A stretch of DNA of 64,000 bases from Tetragonia tetragonoides (taxonomy: Eukaryota > Streptophyta > Magnoliopsida > Caryophyllales > Aizoaceae), in NCBI GenBank assembly GCA_038025085.1, contig CM076148.1, forward strand, positions 994,501 through 1,058,500, given 5' to 3'. The translations under genes and the position numbers were made by a program. Below the pieces are notes generated by a model. The model ran no database searches and was not told where the DNA came from. It saw only the letters and a program-made list of their open reading frames with translations. Shown in pieces: positions 1 through 14,537 of this stretch (position 1 is the stretch's first letter; the number at the start of each line of letters is the position of its first letter).

Positions 1-66
1 GACATTCTTTTACTGAAAATGGTTCCTTTGATCGTGAAATATTGATTGGATGGTTATTTTCTTCAG

Positions 67-4130
<4,064 letters not shown>

Positions 4131-4502
4131 GCCTAGGAGAAGCTTTTATTAGGACAATCAATTTCATTTTTGGCTGTTGGATGTTCAGCCTCTTTCGCAC
4201 CCTCCCTATGAGGGGCTTCAAAATTGCGCTGCGTCCCAGTCTGCAATTTCTTGGTGAGATCTTGGGTTGGCTTTAGGTTTTTGCAAGATAAATTCTTACA
4301 TAAGTCGATCATGGGCCCCAGGACGTGTTTCATTGCTTGTCCGCCTATTTTAGATGGGAAGTTACTTCATAGTGATTTTGTTTTCCTCCTGTTAACTTTA
4401 GTTTGCTTCTCTTTTCCCCATCTTTGCTAGGTTGACAATGTGAGTTACCCTACTAGCTTTTATGTTGTGTGCACCCACTTTGCCAACGGTACTTTGAATA
4501 AA
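4131..4502 (+). terminator. 3' UTR and poly(A) signal of PFP-beta
   Basis: Non-coding sequence follows the TAA at 4130. A canonical AATAAA lies at 4497-4502 in an A/T-rich context and is the best candidate for the polyadenylation signal. The actual cleavage site cannot be seen. Confidence 0.5.
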
Positions 4503-4684
4503 TCTACCTCAAGAATATATATATGAATCAAAGGCCCAAAGCATCAATTGATGACTTTTCTGACTGAGCAAATATTGAGTTTCGAGTAATTCCTAAAATT
4601 CTTGCATATAGCTCTAATTACGGAATTTGTCCGGGGCATATGTATTTATTCTGGTAGCTCAAATATTGGATCATGATTGGCTTA

Positions 4685-4829
4685 CACATGGTGTAATATA
4701 CACCAATGTGTTTATGTCTCTGTCTCTTTCCTCCTCCATGGGCCCCTTTGGATTTCATGGGAGTGGTTGGGGTGTGGGGTAGAGGAGAGATATAGACTCA
4801 AAACACATTGGTGTATATTACACCATGTG
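4685..4829. mobile_element. Small palindromic MITE with 29-bp perfect terminal inverted repeats
   Basis: Positions 4685-4713 (CACATGGTGTAATATACACC...) recur as an exact inverted copy at 4801-4829. TA flanks both sides (4683-4684 and 4830-4831), as in Stowaway/Tc1-mariner MITEs. The 87-bp centre is G-rich on the + strand and has no coding capacity. Confidence 0.75.
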
Positions 4830-4832
4830 TAT

Positions 4833-5753
4833 GTCTAGCATTTTCCTCAAATATTGAGTGAATGTGAACCTGAAATACTCCTATAATCTATGCGAAGTGA
4901 TTGATATACAATACACCTAAAGCTCGGTATTTCCGTTCTCTAGGTTGCAATCATGTTCAAGAGGCTCGGACACAGGGAGTCAGGGACATGACATCTATAC
5001 TATAGTAGTAGAATCAACGACAAACAATAGGCGGTCAGGCCTGTTGAAGAGCCCTCCCACATGCAAAAAGCGGATTGTGATTGATATACACTGAGTGTAT
5101 TATACATCAATTTCCGATCCGTTAGAAACCCAAATAATTCTATTATCGATTTGAGTGTACCAATGAACCTGACTACCCTGAGAAAGGACCAGAACAAAAT
5201 TTGATGGGTACCCTTTTTCCCATACAAATTAGGCTTGTATTTGAGAATCTGACTACCCTTTTTTAGCAAGTTGGTCAGCCATTTTAACAAGCCTTTTAAG
5301 TTCTGTATCAACAAAACTGAGAAAGGACCAGAACAAAATTTGATGGGTAACCCATATACTTGTATACACACTTGACAGTCCTAGTCTTGGCATTTAAAAG
5401 GTTGGTAAGCATCAAATCACCACCAACGCGCCAAAATAATCATGAGGATGCTGAGTTTTTCATTCCTTGTCTTCTTGATATTAATTAGTAAAAATAAAAA
5501 GAAATAGAAGGTGATGGAGAGCGGGGGATGAGCGTCACATCTTACGTTAATGGCAGGCGATAGACAGGCACTGTAAAGATTAGCATCGGACTAGCAAACA
5601 AAAAAAGTAAAGATTCGCATCAGATCTTACTAGGTTTTGGCAGTCCAGTAATTGACCTTGCTATTGAAACACACAGTGTACAATACACAACTTTCATTAA
5701 TGTGGTGGCCATGTTTCATTGGCTGAAATTTGAGACCAAAAAGAAAAAATAAA
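4833..5753. other. Intergenic, with a partial direct duplication
   Basis: No gene is supported. A block containing CTGAGAAAGGACCAGAACAA occurs at about 5179-5213 and again at 5318-5352, each followed by AAATTTGATGGGTA, about 139 bp apart. The open frames here are short and show no recognisable domain. Confidence 0.6.
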
Positions 5754-5964
5754 GGCCTTGTTTGGTTGGTGGCTTTTTAGCCAGCTTGTTGGACAATCTG
5801 GATTGTTTGACCAGTTGATCATCCAACTATCCAAAATTTGGTGTTTGGTTACCAACTTTTTCATTGGCTTTTTGGAGCCAACAATCTGATTTACAAAAAG
5901 CTGGGTAGGGCTAACTTTTGAAGTCAGCTTGTTGGATTATCATGTAAAATGACAATCTTAACCC

Positions 5965-6037
<73 letters not shown>

Positions 6038-6537
6038 TTTTTATTTTTATTTTTATTTTTATTTTTATTATCATCATTATTATTTTTATTGTTATTACTA
6101 TTATTATTATTATTACTTTTATTACTATAAGTAGTTAATATAATTAATATTAATATTATTATTAATTATTATCATTATCATTATTAGCATTAATACTTAC
6201 TTAGAAACTAATGATAATTTAAATTAAATAATTAATCAAATAAATATAATTAGTTTACATAATATATATTAATAAATTTGTAAATATTATTATTATTTTC
6301 ATAAATAATATTAATATAAATAACTAATAATAATTATCAATTATTTTTATTGTTAACAATAGAAAGTTATCTCCGTGTCCATAGTGGTCATTTTACACTA
6401 AATCAGCTACCAATAATCAGCTCACTTTACCAAACATCTTTTTACAATCAAATAGTCAAACCAGCTAGCACAACAAGTTGACGACAACCAGCTAACCAAA
6501 CCAGCTACCATCTACCAGCTGCGTGCCAAACAAGGCC
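5754..6537. mobile_element. Non-autonomous DNA transposon (MITE-like) with GGCCTTGTTTGG termini
   Basis: The left end GGCCTTGTTTGGTTGGTGGC is mirrored at the right by ...GTGCCAAACAAGGCC. Subterminal regions share inverted blocks such as AGCTGGTTTGG and CAACAAGTTG. The interior is an AAT microsatellite followed by AT-rich DNA, with no ORF. A target duplication could not be resolved, so the superfamily (hAT or PIF/Harbinger) is open. Confidence 0.65.
5965..6036. repeat. (AAT)n microsatellite
   Basis: About 24 uninterrupted AAT/TAA units sit inside the MITE-like element, followed by (ATTTT)n and AT-rich sequence to about 6350. Confidence 0.95.
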
Positions 6538-6714
6538 GAAATCTAATGAAAACAAATTTTCGTTTGAATTTCAAACGTTTTCAGTTCAAAATTTAAATGG
6601 GCATTCTTAATTAAAGAGGATTAACTAGATTTTCTCTCTCCTCACTTAATCATGTGTGTTAATTTTTCTGGAAATAATTTCCTCCAACCGATTTTTTCTC
6701 TCCTTTTCCCTTCA

Positions 6715-6890
6715 CTACTCCACCACCACCACCACCACCACCCGTCCCACCACTCCTCACCAGTCACCACCACCACACGGCCCACCACTCCACCACCACC
6801 ACTATACATCCCACCATTGTCAACAACCCGACATTCCTCACTACCACCACCACCACCACCATCCACCACCATCCACCACCATGGATGTTA
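6715..6890. repeat. CCA/CAC-rich low-complexity tract
   Basis: Irregular CCACCACCAC repeats are broken by CATCC and CTCC. Both strands give long His/Pro/Thr or Gly/Val open frames, which come from the composition. No gene structure or homology signal is visible. Confidence 0.8.
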
Positions 6891-7714
6891 CTCATTTTTC
6901 TTAAATTAAAAATTTAATTAATGATTTATTTGATTAGGTGGCCTCAAGATTGATCCTGTACTAAGCATTTTTTTTCCATTTGCAGATTAATAAAATTGGT
7001 GGTTGCCTTCAATTAGAGATCAATGTCTGAACTAAGGGTAAATTTTCGCTCAACCCCCATAAAAAAATTCTCAATTGAAGCTGGATTTGCATTACTGTGA
7101 GTTTTTGTATCGTGTTCTTGTTCATAGACTTTATTTTATTATTGAATGAATTCCTCTCATTTTGCCTTTTTAAATTGAGTTAGTTTGTTTGACTTAATTT
7201 AATTGTCTCAAAAGTAACAACTATGCCTAACTTTTCTTTATGAAGATCTAACTTACCCTTTTTTTCAGTTCTGTATTGCGGTTTTTCTTGCAAGTCTTTC
7301 TAAGAAAGCTTTTTGGTGCAGCTCAAGTTCATATCTATGTTTAAGAAAATCAACAAGAATAGGCTTTTTTTAAGCCACTTTATTTTACCTTTACCTTTGT
7401 ATCTTAAAAACAATGGAATCGATGGGCTTGGGTGGAAGTGTAAATCTATATTTGTATATAGCAGATGTGTTTACAGTAATACTATCATTATTCACGGTAT
7501 GAAGATGATTAATCAAAATCCGATTGCGTCATTGAATCTATGTCATTTATTTTTCTTTCTTTTCTTTTGTGCTCAATTTTTAATGTATTAGTTGGGTGTG
7601 ACGATGATACTATTACACCAAAGAAAAATACAATGGTTGAATTGGTCACAAATAAGAGACACAACAACAATGCAAAGTTCTTGTATTTGAAGCTTCACCT
7701 AAAAAAAAAAGCTA

Positions 7715-7970
7715 CTCCCTCCGTTTTCTGAAAAATGGTAATATTTACTTTTGCACGATCTCCAATACACTACTTTGACCATAAATATTTTTGTTTATAT
7801 TAATACATAAACTATAAAAAATAGAGTTTTCGAAAGTACTAATTAAAACGAATCCGAAGATATTATTTTTACATTGTAAATCCTTAAATTTTTTCCGAAA
7901 TTAATGGTCAAAGTTTGTACAGTTTGACCATCAAAAAGTAAATGTTATCATTTTTAAAAAATGGAGAGAG
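7715..7970. mobile_element. Stowaway MITE
   Basis: The left end CTCCCTCCGTTTTCTGAAAA and right end ...TTTTAAAAAATGGAGAGAG form imperfect terminal inverted repeats. They are flanked by the TA dinucleotides at 7713-7714 and 7971-7972. The 256-bp element is AT-rich and non-coding. Confidence 0.8.
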
Positions 7971-8219
7971 TATTTTTTTATGACAGTTGAAAGAAAAACC
8001 AAGTTATTCGCATTTAGCGTATGTTGTTTAAGATATTTAATATTTTTTTAATAAGAAACTTGGTGGGTATCCGTGTGTTTCAGGGTGTGATTAATGTAAC
8101 ATGATAATTAATTTTGTCGAATCAGAGTATGAATAAGCATATCCTTCTATTTTTTGGTAGATTTTGATATTTATTTTTTTCTTCCTAAGTAATAAAGGTA
8201 ATGCAGTGACTCTAAATGT

Positions 8220-8442
8220 GCGTTTTTTAGGGTTAAACTGAACTGAACATAATTTAATACCACTGAATTGGACACCACTGAACTGAATTAAACACAACTT
8301 AATATGTGAGACAAAAAGTATGTTTCTGAACACGACACCACTGAACTGAACTGAACATCACGTAACTGAATCAGAAATCACTGTATCTAAATTGAACTAA
8401 ATTATACTGAATTGAACTGACTGTATAAGCTCTAAAAAACGC
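8220..8442. mobile_element. Small MITE-like repeat with GCGTTTTTTAG ends and ACTGAACTGAA-rich interior
   Basis: GCGTTTTTTAG at 8220-8230 is perfectly inverted at 8432-8442 (CTAAAAAACGC). The interior is full of the degenerate motif ACTGAACTGAA/AATTGAACT. No target duplication is evident, so the boundary is tentative. Confidence 0.5.
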
Positions 8443-8634
8443 GTCATCTCTTAATTGTTATTTTTTGTCACTATTTGTTCCTAAATAAATATTTACCATC
8501 TCTAAGTTGTTAAACAAAATTTCCATGTAAAACCTTTACTATGTGGTTGTTCCTAGATAAATGTTTATCCTCCTATACTTTATATTCTAAGTGGTTCAAC
8601 TACAAGGAATGGGGTAAACGGTATAGGGTATGTG

Positions 8635-10400
8635 AAAATATGAATTACACTCACTAGACTTATGTAATATTGATCCTACTAAGTGCTCAAAATCAATTTT
8701 GAGAGTGATTTAGACCACTCCGGCTCAACTTAGACGTCATTGGCACATGAAGTGCTAATCACTCTCAATGGTCGTAATGGTTTAGACTAAGCTTTCTTAG
8801 TTAAAATATGAAATACACTCACTAGACTTATGTAATATCAATCCTAATAGGTGATCAAAATCAACTTCGAGAGTGATTCAGACCACTCCGACTCAATTTA
8901 GACGCCATTGACACATAAAGTGCTAATCACTCTCAATGGCCGTGATTGTTTAGACTAAGCTCTCTTAGTTAAAATATGAATTACACCCACTAGACTTATG
9001 TAATATCAATCCTAATAAGTGATCAAAATCAAATTTGAGAAGATTTAGACCACTCCGGCTCAACTTAGACTTCATTGGCATATAAAGTGTTAATTACTCT
9101 CAACGATCATAATGGTTTAGACTAAGTTCTCTTAGTTAAGCTATGAAATACACTCACTAGAATTGTGTAATATATATCCTAATAAATGATCAAAATCAAT
9201 TTCGAGAATGATTTAGACCACTCCGGCTCAACTTAGACGTCATTGGCATATAAAGTGCTCGTAATGGTTTCGATTAAGCTCTCTTAGTTAAAATATGAAA
9301 TAAAATCTCTAGAATTATGTAATATCTATCCTAATAAGTGATCCAAATCAATTTTGAGAGTGATTTAGATCATTCCGGCTCAACTTAGACGTCTTTGGCA
9401 CATAAAGTGCTAATTACTCTCAACGGTCGTAATGGTTTAGACTAAACTTTCTTGGTTAAAATATGAAATACACTCACTAGAATTATGTAATATCAATCCT
9501 AATAAATGATCAAAATCAAATTTGAGAGTGATTTAGACCACTCCGACTCAACTTAAACGTCATTGGCACATAAAGTGCTCATCGCTCTCAATGGTCGTAA
9601 TGGTTTATGTAATATCAATCCTAATAAGTGATCAAAATCAATTTCGAGAATGATTTAGACCACTCTGGCTCAACTTGGACGTCATTGACACATAAAGTGC
9701 TAATCACTCTCGAGGGTTGTAATGGTTTAGACTAAAGCTCTCTTAGTTAAAATATGAAATACACTCACTAGACTTATGTAATATCAATCCTAATAAGTGA
9801 TCAAAATTAATTTTGAGAGTGATTTAGACCACTCTGGCTCAACAACTTAGACGTTAATAAAGTGTTAATTATTCTCAATGGTCGTTATGGTTTAGAATAA
9901 CTCTCTTAGTTAAAATATGAAATACACTCACTATACTTATGTAATATCATTCCTAATAAGTGATCAAAATCAATTTCAAGAGTGATTAAGATTATATCGA
10001 GCTCACATATATGTCATCATATAAGAAATGCCACTAATCATTCTCAATGGTCGTAATGATCTTAATTAAACTCTATCAATTTGGAAATGAAATACATTCA
10101 CAGAAGTTATGTAATAGTAATATAATTGATCAAAATCACTTATCAAAGTGATTACGATCACCTCGACCTCACTTATATGTCACTGTATAAGAAATACCAC
10201 TAATTATTCTCAATGGTAGTAATGATTTTAACTCTATCTATCAATTTGGATATGAAATATATTCGCTAAATTTAGGTAATAGCAATATAATTTATTAAAA
10301 GCAATTTCTAGAGTAATTAAAATCATCTCGGCTTCACTTGTATACCCTTACTTATATGCCGTAATGATTTCGATTGAACTTATTAATTTGAATTTAGATT
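8635..10400. repeat. Tandem satellite, monomer about 168 bp, about 10-11 copies
   Basis: The landmark AAAATATGAAATACACTCAC (or near variants) recurs at about 8635, 8803, 8971, 9138, 9290, 9458, 9749, 9912, 10082 and 10247, mostly 163-168 bp apart. One unit is shortened by about 16 bp (9138-9290) and another is collapsed near 9600. Each unit carries AGAGTGATTTAGACCACTCC and GGCTCAACTTAGACGTCATTGG blocks. Copies decay towards the right edge, as usual for array ends. There is no ORF. Confidence 0.92.
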
Positions 10401-10599
10401 GAGATTGAACAATTAATCTAAATATAACAATTTTATACACAATTACAATTCTTTTTATTATTATATGAAGGTTACTTATTTTGCTGAAAATTACAATTCT
10501 TTTATCAATTTGAATTTAGATTGAGATTGTATGACTAATCTAAGCAATTCCTAAAGTGATTAAAATCATTTCGGTCTCATTTATATGTCCTCACTTGTA

Positions 10600-11250
10600 T
10601 ATCATATACTATTTACTTTTTCTTAAAAAAAATATACGATTATCCCTAATAAATATATAGTTACATACCAAATTATTAGGAACATATAATTCTATCATCA
10701 ATTTCAAAAGAGCAAATTTAATTTTATTAGGAACAAGTATACATTTTTTTTAGAAACAATCATGTATTTATTAGGAGAAAATAAAGAGTGTTTAATACAC
10801 TTAGGAGCCGTTTGGTTGGGGGTAATGAAATGAATTTTAGGCTAAAATAATAGTAAGGTGAAGTGGTGATGAGGGTAATGATTAAGGTTGGGGAGGGGGG
10901 GTAAAGGAGAGGATGAAGGAAAATGGGGGAATATCATTACCCAAGGGAGAGGTGGGTTTCTATTATGTCCCAATTGGGAGTAATCATTACTCTATTTCTC
11001 ACAAAATCTGACCCTCACTACCTCACATACCTCCCATTTTATATATATTCATTCCATTACCCTCTTAATCATTACCCCCAACCAAACGGCCCCTTAGTGT
11101 ATACCAATTATGGTCAATTTCACAAACACTAGTGCGCATCTATTTTCCGCGATCGTTTATCCTCATTTCCAGAATAACTTGAAAATCAATTACAAAGAAA
11201 TAAAAGGGAAGACAAATTCAATTGCTTTTCAACTACATGATGCTTGTATT
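10600..11250 (+). repeat. Duplicated block, copy A (interrupted by a Tourist MITE)
   Basis: Outside the MITE at 10804-11093, this block aligns with copy B at 12549-12895. Shared landmarks are AATTATTAGGAACATATAAT, ATGTATTTATTAGGA and AATTATGGTCAATTTCACAAACRCTAGTGCG. The two copies are direct repeats about 1.6 kb apart. Confidence 0.8.
10804..11093. mobile_element. Tourist (PIF/Harbinger) MITE with TTA target duplication
   Basis: The ends GGAGCCGTTTGGTTGGGGGT and ...CCCCCAACCAAACGGCCCC are inverted repeats. TTA is duplicated at 10801-10803 and 11094-11096. The paralogous block at 12549-12895 reads straight through (ATACACTTAGTATATACC), so it is a natural empty site that proves the insertion boundaries. 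It is 290 bp with no coding capacity. Confidence 0.92.
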
Positions 11251-11315
11251 TATAGGATTCATCATCCATTACAGAACAATACCTATCCCAAAAGTTAGAT
11301 CTAACTCCCCAAAAG

Positions 11316-11790
11316 GTGATCATGGATTATGTAGCATAAGATTAAGATATTGATCATTGATGATCATAGGTGAGTTACTTTATACTATATTTGAATACAT
11401 GGATTGTAAATTGGCATTGATCTTTAAATCATTGGTATTTCATATGCTACGGGGAAACATAGTGTATAAGCTCGTAAAAAGTGATCATGAATTATTTAGC
11501 ATAGGATTTAGATATTGAGCATTAGTGATCATAGGTGAGTCATTTTATACTTCATTTGAATAAATATATTGCAAATTGGCATTGATCAATTTTAAAACAT
11601 TGGTATTTCATGTGCGACGAAGGTACATAGTATATCTGATCATGGATTGATTAGCATAAGATTAAGATATTGAACATTAATGATCATAGGTGTGAGCCAG
11701 TTTATGCTTAATTTTAGTACATTGATTGCAATTTGGCGTTGATTATTTTAGTTCTTTAAATCATTAACTTTAGTAACACGAAGTTGAATG
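11316..11790. repeat. Three tandem copies of a unit of about 160 bp
   Basis: GTGATCATGGATTATGTAGC and its variants start copies near 11317, 11481 and 11636. Each continues with a TAAGATTAAGATATTGA.CATT block, GATGATCATAGGTGAG and an AAATTGGCATTGAT block. Copies are visibly diverged. No coding potential. Confidence 0.8.
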
Positions 11791-11980
11791 CGTTGTGTTC
11801 CAAAATAAAAGAAAATAATATCCATTTACCAAATTTGTTATTAGTAAAATGATAAATCTCTTATACAACTTATGCAAAAAGCTAATAATAATTTGCTTCT
11901 TTTTCTAGTTGTCACCCAAAGTGAGAATAATAAGTAAGACTTAAAAAAAAAAAAAAAAAAAAGAGAGAGAACCATAAAGG

Positions 11981-12185
11981 TGTTATGAAATATATTATTT
12001 GTGGATGTACAATATATTGTAGAGATACTGTAGCTAGATACTTACCATATCTTGTACTAGGGTTCTTGCTCTACAAGCAAAACACTAGCCACTCTTGTAC
12101 TATATATATCCCTCATATGTGAATAATACAGTTACTTCTCTCCCATTTACTCTCTACTCTCTATTACTTTAGTTGTTTCTCAACA
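11981..12185 (+). mobile_element. Solo LTR (205 bp), probably Copia
   Basis: The segment starts TGTTATGAAATATATT and ends TTGTTTCTCAACA, giving TGTT...AACA inverted termini. It is flanked by the 5-bp duplication AAAGG (11976-11980 and 12186-12190). Inside are a TATATATA element (about 12101-12109) and GTGAATAATAC, a promoter/R-region layout typical of Copia LTRs. No internal domain or second LTR is nearby, so it is a recombination remnant. Confidence 0.82.
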
Positions 12186-13266
12186 AAAGGCTTGTATTAC
12201 CTTGATTGTTATTTTTATTGTTGGACACTAGCTAAAAATGCTTTTGGGAAAAATAATTGCCATTATTAATAGACCGATTTTTATTTGTCTTTTTATTTTG
12301 GTAATCACGATGGTCAAACAACTCTTTTTTTACTCTCCGAAAAATAGCTCATACTACCCGTCGGGAAAAGAAATATATACTTACTACTTGTACGTGAAAT
12401 GCAATGATATCATTTGCAAATCTATCACTTTTTAATCGAAGATTTCATGATAGAGGCAAAAGAAATAAAAAGAAAAGAGTTGATGCTTGCTTGAGTCACT
12501 TATTTTACTGGACATTGTACAAGAAAAATGAGTTTTATACACGGAGTAATACATCATATACCCTTTACTTTTCCCTAATAAATATAAGATTGTCCTAATA
12601 AATATATAATTATCAAATAATTAGGAACATATAATTCTATCATCGATTTCAGATAAACAAAATTTATTTTATTAGGAACAAGTATACATTTATTAGAAAC
12701 AGTCATGTATTTATTAGGAAAAAATAAAGACTTATAATACACTTAGTATATACCGATTATGGTCAATTTCACAAACGCTAGTGCGCGTCTCTTTTCCGCG
12801 ATAGTGAACCTCTATTTTCAGAATAACTTGAAAATCAATTACAAGAAAACAAAGAAAAAAGAAAATCTATTGATTTTCAATTATATGATGCTTTTCAATA
12901 ATTTAGTTATAAAATATGAAACTTCCATAGTCAAAAGATGTTGCACAGTACACACCACCTCCAAAGCCACGGTGGGTGACATGTAAGTACTCAGCTGAGA
13001 CATATGGCCGCTAGTGCCATTTTATCTTGAACAATTTATCATAACATGGAAATTCAATACTCGTGGCAACTAGCAACCTCTATCTCTATCATGAAAAATT
13101 GCCTCAGAGATTTTTGCTTGAGCTTGCGTAACCGAGTCTACACCTATTTTCTCTCTCTTCCTGACTCATCTTTCATTTTCTTATACTATGAAAAAGTTGG
13201 ACAAAAATATGACTAGAATTTCATGATGCTAATTGAATGAATGACTTTTGACATATTTTAATTCAA
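12186..13266. other. Intergenic, includes duplicated block copy B (12549-12895)
   Basis: No gene is supported. 12549-12895 is the uninterrupted copy of the 10600-11250 block. The rest is AT-rich sequence with short meaningless frames. The last nine bases, 13258-13266 (TTAATTCAA), are the left target duplication of MULE-1. Confidence 0.7.
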
Positions 13267-13396
13267 GAGGAATTCCAATTGGTGCCCTTTCATTATTGAC
13301 TTGTTTAACTGGTGCCCTTAGCACAGAAAGAAGTCTGGTCCGTGCCCATTTAAATTTAAAATATCCATTCCGTATCCTTATTTTTTCTTTTCCGTT
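13267..13396. repeat. Left TIR of MULE-1
   Basis: It is inverted relative to 18802-18932. It begins GAGGAATTCCAATTGGTGCC and ends TTTTCTTTTCCGTT. About a dozen substitutions plus a 1-base T-run length difference separate the two TIRs. Confidence 0.93.
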
Positions 13397-13622
13397 ACAA
13401 AGTGATGACGTGGCTACTGAATTTAATTCCGTCCATGTTCCTTGTCTTTTTCGAGCAAAATATGCTGACAAAATTGCCCCTCTTCTTTTCCCCCCATTTT
13501 TTGCTCAATTTCTCCCCAAAAATGGAACTGACATTATAAAAGCTCGATTTTTCGCTCATTTCTTCCCCTATTTTTTCGTCACTTCTTCCCCACCTCCAAA
13601 AAATCACACTCAAAATTTCCAG

Positions 13623-14051
13623 ATGGCCTCCATATCTCGTTGTTCTTCCAATGCGCCCCCAAACACCCTTCCATTGAGAAACGTCTGGTGCAATTGCAAA
13701 CCAGTACCTCGAAGAGCAGAGCTAAGGATCTCTGAAACCGAGAGAAACCCTAACTGCCCTTTTTATCGATGTGAGGCCTGCGATTTGTTCAAGTGGTTGA
13801 ACAATTCCCATGTTGTTTCTTACCCAAATGAAGGCGTCAACAGAGGAAATCGAGCCATTGAAGAAGTTGTAGAAGGGCCAGCTTCTATTGAAGGAGATCG
13901 TGTGAAAATTGAGGTTGAGGAGTTGAAGAAAAATGTTACTGAGTTGAAGAAAATGGTTGAAGACATTGTGAAGCTGGGAACTTTTGGGGTGAAAATTATA
14001 GGGTTCTTCGTTTTCATCTTTATTGGGGTTGTACTTGCACTGAAGAAATGA
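13623..14051 (+). CDS. Small GRF-type zinc-finger protein with coiled coil and C-terminal membrane segment, carried by MULE-1
   Basis: This is an intact 142-residue ORF starting at the ATG at 13623. The frame is also open upstream into the TIR, but that part shows no conserved feature. Residues 22-57 look like a GRF-type zinc finger: WCNC (C23, C25), then NPNCPFYRCEACDLFKW (C50, C53 and the terminal aromatic pair). Residues about 92-118 are a Lys/Glu/Leu-rich amphipathic stretch that should form a coiled coil. Residues about 122-140 are hydrophobic (GFFVFIFIGVVLAL) and followed only by KK, a tail-anchor layout. It is read towards the transposase gene from the opposite TIR, so the TIR may supply its promoter (inference). 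The function is unknown. GRF fingers in other proteins bind nucleic acid. Confidence 0.75.
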   Translation: MASISRCSSNAPPNTLPLRNVWCNCKPVPRRAELRISETERNPNCPFYRCEACDLFKWLNNSHVVSYPNEGVNRGNRAIEEVVEGPASIEGDRVKIEVEELKKNVTELKKMVEDIVKLGTFGVKIIGFFVFIFIGVVLALKK

Positions 14052-14537
14052 AATTGTGAAATTGTGTTTTAATTAGGGTGAAATTGTGAAACTAGGGTTA
14101 GTAAAATTAGCCTTGTGTTTTCAAATTGGGTTGTAATTGTAGTTGGTAATGTATAAGTCAACTTGTATTTTGCGTAATGATGTACTATTGAAATGAATGA
14201 ACAAAAATTTTACCCTTAAATTTCCCTTTCAAATATATGTACTATTGAAATGCATAAAGTTGTCAAATGCTAGAATTTCACCCTTAAATTCCCTGTCAAA
14301 TGCATAAACTTTGATCCATCAAAATCTATCAAAACTTACACCAAAATCCATGAAAAACTATCACCAAAATCCATCATTTCTTACACCAAAATCCATCAAA
14401 ACTTACACCAAATTTCACTACATCAGTGTTAGTTACCCAAAAATGGACAGACTTTAACCATCACAATTGTTAAAGTTCATAAAACCACAACAAAACACAG
14501 GTTAACAACCACATAAGTCCATAAAACCACAACAACA
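14052..14537. other. Interval between the convergent MULE-1 genes
   Basis: It holds the 3' ends of both genes and an imperfect tandem repeat at about 14316-14420 (variants of ACACCAAAATCCATCAAAAC). No further gene is seen. Confidence 0.6.

Noticed and set aside
6642..6909. Long frames rich in His/Pro/Thr (+) and Gly/Val/Trp (-)
   Set aside because: They arise from the CCACCACC repeat and open on both strands at once. No exon signals.
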